DNA of 18,328 nt, from the NCBI GenBank assembly GCA_021851465.1, contig JAJZDL010000026.1:1-18328 (forward strand). Direction: 5' to 3'. Under the pieces are notes generated by a model, which saw only the letters and a list, made by a program, of their open reading frames with translations, did no database searches and was not told the origin of the DNA. Every line of letters starts with the position of its first letter. The stretch's first letter is position 1. This DNA comes from Acidobacteriota bacterium (GTDB lineage Bacteria; Acidobacteriota; Terriglobia; Terriglobales; Acidobacteriaceae). Positions 1-6,422 of this stretch are shown here, piece after piece. The position numbers were made by a program, and so were the translations under genes.

Positions 1-1413
1 GCTGGGGAAGGGGACAAACTTGGCGGCGCATCCGGGCAGGCTGCCGCCGGTCTCCTTGCCGGTGACGGTGGAGTCGTCGCCGGTGAAGTCGATGTTGACC
101 GGGCCGGGGCCGAAGGTGAGGTCGGTATGGATGGCCTGGGCCTGGTACAGTGACGCTTTGTCGAGCCGAAGCACTCCATCGAGCGTGACCGCGATGCGGT
201 GGGTGTCGTCGAAGCCGTTGAACTGCACCCTGCCTCCGCCGGAGAGGCGCACGTCACGCAGAACGATGTGTTGGTAGACCGGGTAGAGCGAGACCCCCTT
301 GCCGGGGAAGGTGTAAGCGGTATCGAAGACGATGGGGAATTTCGAGTTGCGAATGCAGATGTCGTCGTAGAGGATGTTCTGCACCAGCCCGCCGCGCGTG
401 GCGTTGGACTTGATGCGGATGCCGTTGTCCGGGCCGTCGAGCGAGAGGTCCTGGACCAGGATCTGGCTGACGCCGCCATTGGTCTCGCTGCCGATGGACA
501 TGCCGTGGCCGGAGTAGAAGTGGTTGTGGACCACGGTCATGTTGGTGGTGGGGCCGTCGCCCGCCTTGATTGCGATGTCGTCGTCGCCGGTGCGGATGTA
601 GGTCTGGGTGACGGTGATGTTGGTGGACTGCGCGGGGTCGATGCCGTCGGTGTTGCGCGCCGTGCTGGGTGTGTCGATCTTGACCCCCCAGGCGGTGAAC
701 CCGTCGCCGCGATGGAAGGAGACGTGAAAGTTTGCCGAGTTCTTCAGCGTGATGCGGTAGAGCGTGAAGTTGTCGGTCAGGTCGGTGACGATCAAGCGTG
801 GCACCTGCTGGCGTCCGGCCGCGCGGGCGTCCTCGGCCAGGTCCCACCAACTCTTGCCGGAGGGCCTGCCGTCCACGATGATTTTGGCCCCGCCCTGTCC
901 GTCGATGGCGCCGTCGCCCATGATTGCCGAGCCGCTCGCGCCGCGGGCTGCGATCAGCGGTCTACAGCCCGCGCTGGAGATGTCGTTGACTACGCCGCAG
1001 CTCCCGTCTGAGGTCTCGTAGTCCTTTGGATTGCGCGAACCGTAGAGCGTGACGCCCTTGTCGATCAACAGAGTCACGCCGGAACGCAGTTGGATAGGGC
1101 CGGAGAGAAATGCGGAGTCCGCAGAGCTTGCGGCAAGCTCCACGGCCTGGCCCTTGGCGCAGTGGTCGAGCGCCTGCTGGATGCGTGCGGTGTCGAGCGC
1201 GGGCTTGTCCGCGGACATATTGGTTGCCGGGTCCTCGATCCCTGCCTCGATCGCGCCGCCGGTGGCGGAGGCGGTGGTGAGCGCGGCCTTCAACGTGACA
1301 CATGCGGGCGGTATAGTCGGTTCGACAACCTTGCGTGTGTCCTGCGCATACAAGGACGTGCTGCCGACGAATGCTAGAACTGCGCAAGAGGCCATAAATC
1401 CGGGCGGTTTCAT
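1..1413 (-). CDS. Secreted GH28 polygalacturonase-type glycoside hydrolase (C-terminus cut by window edge)
   Basis: Likely hydrolyses alpha-1,4-galacturonosidic bonds of pectin outside the cytoplasm; whether endo- or exo-acting is not decided by sequence. The reverse strand reads open for 471 codons to the window edge. Residues 1 to about 24 form a signal peptide ending in SLYAQ. The whole GH28 active site is visible with the classical spacing: NTDG at 254-257 (Asp256), GDD at 276-278 (Asp277, Asp278), GHG at 302-304 (His303) and RIK at 333-335. The read ends in CAAKFVPFPS, a typical C-terminal region for bacterial GH28, so only a few residues are probably missing. The ATG at 1413 is preceded closely by GGAG. 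The gene starts its own unit, 325 bp from the lipoprotein gene upstream. Family assignment is firm; exact substrate is inference. Confidence 0.93.
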   Translation of the reverse strand, partial: MKPPGFMASCAVLAFVGSTSLYAQDTRKVVEPTIPPACVTLKAALTTASATGGAIEAGIEDPATNMSADKPALDTARIQQALDHCAKGQAVELAASSADSAFLSGPIQLRSGVTLLIDKGVTLYGSRNPKDYETSDGSCGVVNDISSAGCRPLIAARGASGSAIMGDGAIDGQGGAKIIVDGRPSGKSWWDLAEDARAAGRQQVPRLIVTDLTDNFTLYRITLKNSANFHVSFHRGDGFTAWGVKIDTPSTARNTDGIDPAQSTNITVTQTYIRTGDDDIAIKAGDGPTTNMTVVHNHFYSGHGMSIGSETNGGVSQILVQDLSLDGPDNGIRIKSNATRGGLVQNILYDDICIRNSKFPIVFDTAYTFPGKGVSLYPVYQHIVLRDVRLSGGGRVQFNGFDDTHRIAVTLDGVLRLDKASLYQAQAIHTDLTFGPGPVNIDFTGDDSTVTGKETGGSLPGCAAKFVPFPS

Positions 1414-1738
1414 ATTGCTCCATCGGTACTGAGACAGTATTGAGCGGCACATCCATTCGGCTTCCAGATTGAAGGGAAAGGGGGTATTTCCCAAACGCGA
1501 TCATTCTACTTGTTTTGCGCTGCGGATTGGACGGTGGGTAGTAGTTCGGATAGAGCAGTGCGCTGCAACAGGCAAGTACGACATGGAGATGCAGACAGCG
1601 AGAGAACGACGACTCAGAGGAGAGGCGTCGGGAACGGCGCAAGCGGTGTTCCGCCGCGTGGCGTATGCCACTGGGGCTCGCGCCCCAGGTCTGTGAACTG
1701 AGACCTGGGGCACTACCGCCTACTCGCCGCCAACACTA
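1414..1738. other. Intergenic region, GH28 leader plus hairpin cluster
   Basis: No gene is supported here; the short open frames have no start signal or recognisable product. It should contain the promoter and leader of the GH28 gene, since a TAGAAT hexamer lies on the minus strand at 1503-1508, but no convincing -35 partner is seen. The end nearest the lipoprotein gene carries the overlapping palindromes described separately. Confidence 0.5.
1671..1711. repeat. Two overlapping, mutually exclusive hairpins downstream of the lipoprotein gene
   Basis: Hairpin A has a perfect 7-bp stem, CTGGGGC at 1671-1677 with GCCCCAG at 1682-1688, and a 4-nt loop. Hairpin B has a perfect 11-bp stem, gccccaggtct at 1682-1692 with agacctggggc at 1701-1711, and an 8-nt loop. 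They share the 1682-1688 arm, so only one can form at a time. The pair begins 27 bp past the stop of the minus-strand lipoprotein gene. There is no U-run on either strand, so it is not a canonical intrinsic terminator. A REP-like element or an mRNA 3'-end stabiliser are alternatives. Confidence 0.7.
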
Positions 1739-3199
1739 TTAGGAACATCCTGTAAAGGCCAGGGTCGGAGCAGACGTTGTCACGCCGACCACTGGTGTCA
1801 CACTTGCCGAAGTAACATCACTGAGCGCGCAGTCGAGCGTTCCACCGGAAGACGGCATCGTGGCGATGCCGTCTATCTTGTATGCTGCCGGCAGGGCACT
1901 CTGCGTCAATATTGTTCCGCTTGCTGAAAACGCGCCTACATACGGTGTTCCGGCAGACACCTGGATGGTGTAACCGATGCAGTCCGTTCCGGATGTGCAA
2001 CTGCCGCCACTCGCCGTCTCCAACGCAAGCTCCGCGCTGGATTGCGTTTTGGTTGGCAACAATGGCACAGTAACTGTCAGCGCACTGCTGACCGGTTCAA
2101 GCGTACTAAGCTGAACATCAATCACAATACCCGCGGACGGGCTTGTAGCGTTCTGCGCAGTCACCTGGCCCGATAACGTGGCCGCAGTGGCGGAGACCAC
2201 AGGCAACGCAGTCACACCCACGTTGCCCATCGCCGTTCCCGTTGTCACTCCTGTCACTACGGTCGGCGAGTAGACCACACCTGCAGAACCCATTGCCGCA
2301 ACCACCACATCAAAGTTTCCCGACGGCAGCGGGCAGAACGTGAAATTGCCGCTTGCATCGGTCAACGTACTCATAAAGATGCGATCTACGCCCGTTGTGT
2401 CCGGTTGTTCCAGAGCAACCATCGCAGTGCCGGTGATGGGTTTGTTTGTCGCAGTGTCCATCACGGTCCCATTGATGGAAGTTGATGTTGTGCTCACCTC
2501 GCCCGCGTGCAGAACCGGCTTTAGGCGATAATCGCCGTTACCCTCCTGCACGATAGAGATGCAGGTGTTGAAGTCGATATCCAGGTCCTTGGTCTGTCCG
2601 GCAGATATGTTGAAGCCGCCATTGGAGATCTGACCTGAAGGAATTTTGATTCCTGTCGTTGTCTCGCTGGAGAGCAGCAATGGACTTGTATTTCCGTTGG
2701 CCACAACACAGTTTGCCGTCGAACCGCACGCATTGGTGGCCGAAATCAGCGATGTGCTGTTCGTCAGGATCAGGCGAATCTGCTGGTAGTCTCCTGCCTG
2801 GAGTTGCAGTGAATCTCCCAATGAGGCCAGAAAGCAACCGTTGCTGGGCGTAGCCAGAAGATCGACTTGCACCGGGGCCTTGGCAAGGTTGGGAGTGAGA
2901 TCGACCCAACTGGAGTCGGTATCAGACGCAGTTGCGTTTGTGTCCGCTTCCACGTCGCTGATGGTCACATAGACATGGGAAAACGGCCCATTGGGCGCCA
3001 TACAGGTTGCAGGATCGCTGATCTTGACCGAGACCGTCGCCATGCCCGACGTCGATGCAGGCGAAGAACTTCCACAGCCCACCGCAACCGCTCCAACCGA
3101 TACCACTGTTGCTACTGCAAACCAGACTACTGCGGGCAACTCGATAATGTGTCTTACAAGTGACCGATACATATAACCCCGTTCTCCATTGTTCGACAT
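1739..3199 (-). CDS. DUF4382 domain lipoprotein with carboxypeptidase-regulatory-like domain
   Basis: Predicted lipid-anchored exported protein of unknown role, 486 aa. A long N-terminal hydrophobic segment (about 22-41) ends in the lipobox AVGC with the lipidated Cys42. It is followed by a Ser/Thr-rich linker. Residues about 54-235 match the DUF4382 pattern: TVSVKISDPATC, HVYVTISDVEA, LQLQAGDYQQIRLIL and LDIDFNTC. Residues about 241-315 look like an Ig-like carboxypeptidase regulatory domain (TDASGNFTFCPLPSGNFDVVV). The C-terminal part is another low-complexity beta-rich region with paired cysteines. The ATG at 3199 is favoured over Met10 because GAGAGGGGG lies 6 nt before it. Base composition is visibly less GC-rich than the neighbouring enzymes. 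It could be a surface or cell-envelope structural protein, but no function can be assigned. Confidence 0.85.
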   Translation of the reverse strand: MSNNGERGYMYRSLVRHIIELPAVVWFAVATVVSVGAVAVGCGSSSPASTSGMATVSVKISDPATCMAPNGPFSHVYVTISDVEADTNATASDTDSSWVDLTPNLAKAPVQVDLLATPSNGCFLASLGDSLQLQAGDYQQIRLILTNSTSLISATNACGSTANCVVANGNTSPLLLSSETTTGIKIPSGQISNGGFNISAGQTKDLDIDFNTCISIVQEGNGDYRLKPVLHAGEVSTTSTSINGTVMDTATNKPITGTAMVALEQPDTTGVDRIFMSTLTDASGNFTFCPLPSGNFDVVVAAMGSAGVVYSPTVVTGVTTGTAMGNVGVTALPVVSATAATLSGQVTAQNATSPSAGIVIDVQLSTLEPVSSALTVTVPLLPTKTQSSAELALETASGGSCTSGTDCIGYTIQVSAGTPYVGAFSASGTILTQSALPAAYKIDGIATMPSSGGTLDCALSDVTSASVTPVVGVTTSAPTLAFTGCS

Positions 3200-3396
3200 A
3201 AATAACCCCCTCTCTTATTTGACAACCGGGATACAAAAGGCATGTTTTGCGAAGGGCCTGGATTCACGCCTGACACCTCAGCATGGTCTTCATCTTCCTC
3301 TGGGCTATTTACTAAACGTCAGGTGTCTGTATGATGCGCAGGTTTCTGTTGGGTTGGCTGTTTGTAGGTCAATTCAATGAAAATAGCGAAGATCTC

Positions 3397-3416
3397 TATA
3401 ATTGGGGACGAGGGAG
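3397..3416 (+). promoter_or_regulatory. Perfect TATAAT -10 box and RBS for the micro-ORF/xylanase pair
   Basis: TATAAT sits at 3397-3402; the best -35-like sequence, TTCAAT at 3373-3378, is weak with an 18-nt spacer. Transcription would begin near 3409, giving a leader of only about 14 nt. That leader is almost filled by the Shine-Dalgarno AGGGAG at 3411-3416, 6 nt before the ATG at 3423. Confidence 0.55.
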
Positions 3417-3422
3417 TGGCGC

Positions 3423-3653
3423 ATGGACGCAGGGCTGGTCTTTCTTTGGAATGCGACGCGCGGCCATCGGCTGCAGCCATGGCGCAGCGAGTACCTCAAA
3501 TGGCGGCTGGAGACCTTCACCGGCAGGCACGCCGAGCAGGTTGGTGCGCGCGACCTCCTGCACTTTCTCATCGCCGAACGCAGACAGGTGCTGCGCTATC
3601 TGAGCTGGCTCTCGGAGATGAGGGCCTATGCGCGCGCACCGGAGAAGCGTTGA
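3423..3653 (+). CDS. Small W/R-rich conserved-looking protein coupled to the xylanase gene
   Basis: A 76-aa basic protein with no signal peptide or membrane segment, so probably cytoplasmic. Striking features are the stretch NATRGHRLQPWRSEYLKWR (10-28), then TFTGRHAEQ, then a likely helix RDLLHFLIAERRQVLRYLSW (43-62). I recall similar small unannotated proteins in Acidobacteriota with the pattern 'WRSPYLRWRxETYTG', but cannot verify this here. The ATG at 3423 has AGGGAG 6 nt upstream, better than the TTG at 3402, which lies inside the -10/leader region. Its TGA stop overlaps the TTG start of the GH10 gene, so the two are co-translated. Function unknown; the coupling suggests co-expression rather than a proven role in xylan use. 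Confidence 0.72.
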   Translation: MDAGLVFLWNATRGHRLQPWRSEYLKWRLETFTGRHAEQVGARDLLHFLIAERRQVLRYLSWLSEMRAYARAPEKR

Positions 3654-4873
3654 CGAGGGCTTCAAGGCGTGTGTTTCTCGGCACGGCGGCGCGACTGGGT
3701 GCTGGCGCGCTTCTGCCGCTGGTTGCCGTCAATTATGCGGATGCATCGGCTGGACGCGCTTACTCGACCAATCCTCCCAAGCCTGCGGACGCCCCCTCTG
3801 GCACGGGCGTGAGCATCGCAGGAGAAGCGTCTCTGGGTTCTCATGCCGCGGCGCAGAGCTTGCTGTACGGCTGCGCGGTCAACATGGATGCGCTTGCGAC
3901 GGACGCGGCCTATGCCGCGCTCATCCGCGCGCAATGTCGCATTGTGGTGGCGGAGAACGCGATGAAGTGGGGCGCGCTGCGGCCCTCGCCCGACGGATTC
4001 AACTTCGACCAGGCCGATGCGCTGGTGGCCTTCGCCGAGGCCAACCGCATGAAGATTCGCGGGCACAACCTGGTGTGGCACCGCGACAACCCGAAGTGGT
4101 TCGAGGCCCAGGCGACGGCGGCGAATGCGCGCGGCCTGTTGGTGGCACATATCGAGACCGTGGTGGGGCGGTACGCGGGACGGATGCACTCGTGGGACGT
4201 GGTCAACGAGGCGATCGACGTGGCGGATGGACGACCGGACGGTTTGCGCAACTCGCCCTGGCTGCGGCTGGTTGGCGAGGACTATATCGAGTTGGCGTTC
4301 CAGACCGCGCGCGACGCCGACCCGCAGGCGCTGTTGACGTACAACGAGTACGGGATCGAGCCGGAGACGCGCGCGGGCGAACAGAAGCGCGCGGCCACGA
4401 TCGAGATGCTGCGTCGCATGGTGGCTCGCCGCGTGCCGGTGGATGCAGTCGGCGTGCAGTCGCACATTGCGGCCTGGACTGCGCAGGCTGGCGGCAACGC
4501 GGCCGCGGCGATGCCGTATGGTGCGGGGCTGATGCGGTTTATCGCGGAGGCGCGCGAGCTGGGCTTGCAGGTTTTTGTCACGGAGATGGATGTGAACGAC
4601 CGCGCCCTGCCAACCGATGTGCCGTTGCGAGACGCCGCAGTCGCGGCTGCGTACCGGCAGTATCTGGATCTGGTGTTGTTCGATCCGGCGGTGCGCGCGG
4701 TGCTGACCTGGGGAATTACGGACCGCTATACGTGGCTCAACCGCGAAGAGGGCCGCGCGGCCGGCCGGCCGGAGCGGCCGCTTCCGTTCGACACGGAGAA
4801 ACACGCGAAGCCTGCATTCTTTGCGGCGCGCGATGCGTTCGACCGGCGCACGGCTCCTTCCAGCCACGGATGA
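3650..4873 (+). CDS. Tat-exported GH10 endo-1,4-beta-xylanase
   Basis: Hydrolyses internal beta-1,4 bonds of xylan in the periplasm or outside the cell (family knowledge). The 407-aa product starts with a twin-arginine signal: SRRVFLG at 5-11, a hydrophobic run to about 27, then a possible AxA cleavage near 30-34. GH10 hallmarks follow: HNLVWH at 139-144, acid/base Glu187 in WDVVNEAID, nucleophile Glu312 in VFVTEMDVND, and the C-terminal TWGITDRYTWL barrel strand. The TTG start at 3650 is chosen because GGAG at 3641-3644 precedes it and it overlaps the upstream stop as TTGA. It also puts the Tat motif at the N-terminus. The frame stays open upstream to 3377, but that stretch covers the micro-ORF and has no exported-protein character. 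A single GH10 module without CBM is seen. Confidence 0.93.
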   Translation: MTRASRRVFLGTAARLGAGALLPLVAVNYADASAGRAYSTNPPKPADAPSGTGVSIAGEASLGSHAAAQSLLYGCAVNMDALATDAAYAALIRAQCRIVVAENAMKWGALRPSPDGFNFDQADALVAFAEANRMKIRGHNLVWHRDNPKWFEAQATAANARGLLVAHIETVVGRYAGRMHSWDVVNEAIDVADGRPDGLRNSPWLRLVGEDYIELAFQTARDADPQALLTYNEYGIEPETRAGEQKRAATIEMLRRMVARRVPVDAVGVQSHIAAWTAQAGGNAAAAMPYGAGLMRFIAEARELGLQVFVTEMDVNDRALPTDVPLRDAAVAAAYRQYLDLVLFDPAVRAVLTWGITDRYTWLNREEGRAAGRPERPLPFDTEKHAKPAFFAARDAFDRRTAPSSHG

Positions 4874-4947
4874 GCCGATGTTGCGCAGGCTGGGGCCACA
4901 GTGCAATTGCATTGCGCTTGGCGCAGTTTTTTGGAACGCTCTTTGCC

Positions 4948-4976
4948 TTGGCCGCATCTGATGGAATGTCTATAGA
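4948..4976 (+). promoter_or_regulatory. Candidate sigma70 promoter for the dienelactone hydrolase-family gene
   Basis: TTGGCC at 4948-4953 and TATAGA at 4971-4976 are separated by exactly 17 nt. The predicted start lies about 35 nt before the ATG at 5017. Hexamer matches are moderate, so this is a prediction only. Confidence 0.4.
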
Positions 4977-5016
4977 CAGATGAAATTCAGAGATCGTGGA
5001 ACAAAGGAGCGAAGCA

Positions 5017-5703
5017 ATGGGCAACTGGGTAAAGTTGAAGGCGGACGATGGACATGAGCTGGGCGCGTATGTGGCGACCCCCGCGCAGGAACCGATCGGC
5101 GCGCTGGTTGTGGTGCAGGAGATCTTCGGGGTGAACCAGTCGATCCGCGGCGTTGCCGACGAATACGCGCGCGAGGGGTTTCTGGCGATTGCGCCCGCGC
5201 TCTTCGACCGCTTCGAGCGCGGCCTTGAACTTGGCTACGGCGAGGCCGACATGAAGAAGGCCTTCGCAATCTATCCCAAGCTCGATCCAAATGTGTCGCT
5301 ACTGGACATCGCCGCGGCCTTCCATCATGGGAAGCTATCAGGCAAGCCGACCGGCGTGCTGGGTTTTTGCTACGGTGGGCTCGTCAGTTGGCTTGCGTCC
5401 ACGCGCGGCGAAGAGCTGCGAATGAAGCCGGAGTGCTGCGTTGGGTACTATGCGGGCGGCATCGGCAAGGTGGCTGTGGAGAAGCCGGTCTGTCCGGTGC
5501 TGCTGCACTTCGGCGCGGCCGACGACCACATTGGCAGCGACCAGATCGAAGCGGTGCGCGGCGAGCATCCCGATGTGGAGATATGCCTCTACGACGGGGT
5601 GGGCCACGCCTTCGCCAACCCGGATCGTCCGAGTTACAACGCGGCGGCGGCGGCGCGGGCACACACGCGGTCGCTGGCGTTCCTGAAAAAGCATCTGGCC
5701 TGA
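5017..5703 (+). CDS. Dienelactone hydrolase family alpha/beta hydrolase
   Basis: Cytoplasmic alpha/beta hydrolase of 228 aa, the usual length for the family. The type enzyme, carboxymethylenebutenolidase, opens dienelactone in chlorocatechol breakdown; many relatives act on other esters or lactones, so substrate is unknown. Catalytic residues line up in order with the Pseudomonas enzyme: Glu35 in VVVQEIFG, nucleophile Cys118 in GFCYGG, Asp170 in AADDHIG and His197 in GVGHAF. No signal peptide is present. The ATG at 5017 has AAAGGAG 7 nt upstream and is preferred to the GTG at 4996. No catechol-pathway neighbours are present, so a general esterase/lactonase role is at least as likely as aromatic catabolism. 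Confidence 0.9.
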   Translation: MGNWVKLKADDGHELGAYVATPAQEPIGALVVVQEIFGVNQSIRGVADEYAREGFLAIAPALFDRFERGLELGYGEADMKKAFAIYPKLDPNVSLLDIAAAFHHGKLSGKPTGVLGFCYGGLVSWLASTRGEELRMKPECCVGYYAGGIGKVAVEKPVCPVLLHFGAADDHIGSDQIEAVRGEHPDVEICLYDGVGHAFANPDRPSYNAAAAARAHTRSLAFLKKHLA

Positions 5704-5722
5704 AGCTTTTTCGGGCAGAGAA

Positions 5723-5752
5723 TTGGTGCAATTTGCCGTCCGATGCTATCCT
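5723..5752 (+). promoter_or_regulatory. Candidate rpsO promoter
   Basis: TTGGTG at 5723-5728 and an extended -10, TGCTATCCT (TATCCT at 5747-5752), are 18 nt apart. The leader would be about 50 nt. Placement right after the hydrolase stop fits a new transcription unit for rpsO-pnp. Confidence 0.4.
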
Positions 5753-5807
5753 TGACTGAGATACTGCGACCGAAGAAGTGACTAGAAGATCAGGAGCAAC
5801 AACTGCT

Positions 5808-6074
5808 GTGTTGGAATCGGTAAAGAAGACTGGAATCATCGAGAAGTTTCGCACCCACGACGCGGACACCGGAAGTCCGGAGGTTCAGATTGCCCTCCTG
5901 AGCGAGCGCATTGGCGAATTGACCGAGCACTTCAAGTTGCATAAGAAGGATCACGGCTCTCGCCGCGGACTTCTGATGCTGGTGAGCAAGCGCCGCGGTC
6001 TGCTCGACTACCTGAAGAAGTGCGACTCCGACCGCTACCGCGAGGTCATCGCGAAGCTGGGCATACGCAAGTAG
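5808..6074 (+). CDS. rpsO: 30S ribosomal protein S15
   Basis: Binds 16S rRNA in the central domain of the small subunit and assists assembly. The family signature is plain: TGSPEVQIALLSERI, LTEHFKLHKKDHGSRRGLL, then KRRGLLDYLKKCD and RYREVIAKLGIRK. The GTG at 5808 gives 88 aa, the standard S15 length, with AGGAG at 5792-5796 (11-nt spacing, slightly long). An in-frame GTG at 5778 would add ten residues and lies upstream of that RBS. The gene precedes pnp, the arrangement found in most bacteria, with a 348-nt gap that is unusually roomy. Confidence 0.95.
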   Translation: MLESVKKTGIIEKFRTHDADTGSPEVQIALLSERIGELTEHFKLHKKDHGSRRGLLMLVSKRRGLLDYLKKCDSDRYREVIAKLGIRK

Positions 6075-6422
6075 GCCGCACTGGGACATCCCATCGTTAT
6101 GGAAGCACGCAGAACCTGCCACACCCCGGCATTCAACTTCACGCGCAACCGCTTCGGCCGTTGCCGCCGGAGTTGTTGACGATGGCAGAAGCCGGCATCG
6201 TGAACGCGTCCCAATTCGTCTTCGAATCCGATGGGCGGACCATGGGACATACGCCCCGTCCCACGGTTTGCCATCTAGCCTTGCGGATTTCCACCCTACA
6301 GTCGGTTGCATCGAGCGGCCATGGGCCCAAGCGGTCACAGCGCGCCGTATCGCTGCGCGGCCGGTTGAGCGGCGCACCCACAAGTTCCATTATTGAATGC
6401 AGAACGAGAGAAGAGGTACACC
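6075..6422 (+). other. rpsO-pnp intercistronic leader
   Basis: No gene is supported in these 348 nt. There is no strong intrinsic terminator behind rpsO and no convincing promoter for pnp, so cotranscription is likely. The main structure is the imperfect hairpin at 6230-6275. The pnp RBS is the purine run AGAAGAGG just before 6423. Confidence 0.5.
6230..6275 (+). promoter_or_regulatory. Long imperfect hairpin in the pnp leader
   Basis: The arm gatgggcggaccatgggac (6230-6248) pairs with gtcccacggtttgccatc (6258-6275) across a 9-nt loop. There are 17 paired positions including two G-U pairs, with one bulged G and one A-C mismatch. It lies about 150 nt before the pnp start. In E. coli a long stem in the pnp leader is cut by RNase III and then used by PNPase to repress itself; a similar role here is inference. 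Confidence 0.5.

Noticed and set aside
199..1011. 270-codon plus-strand frame opposite the GH28 gene
   Set aside because: Reverse strand holds the full GH28 active site; this frame is its complement.
3272..3327. Inverted GACACCT/AGGTGTC pair in the lipoprotein-xylanase divergent region
   Set aside because: Only 7 bp with 42 bp between arms; expected by chance in a region this size, not callable as an operator.
3377..3649. Extended N-terminus of the xylanase to an ATG at 3377
   Set aside because: Would put 91 residues before the Tat motif, overlap the whole micro-ORF and start upstream of the -10 box.
3662..4957. 431-codon minus-strand and 451-codon plus-strand frames over the xylanase
   Set aside because: The GH10 frame carries all catalytic motifs; the other frames have biased composition and no recognisable product.
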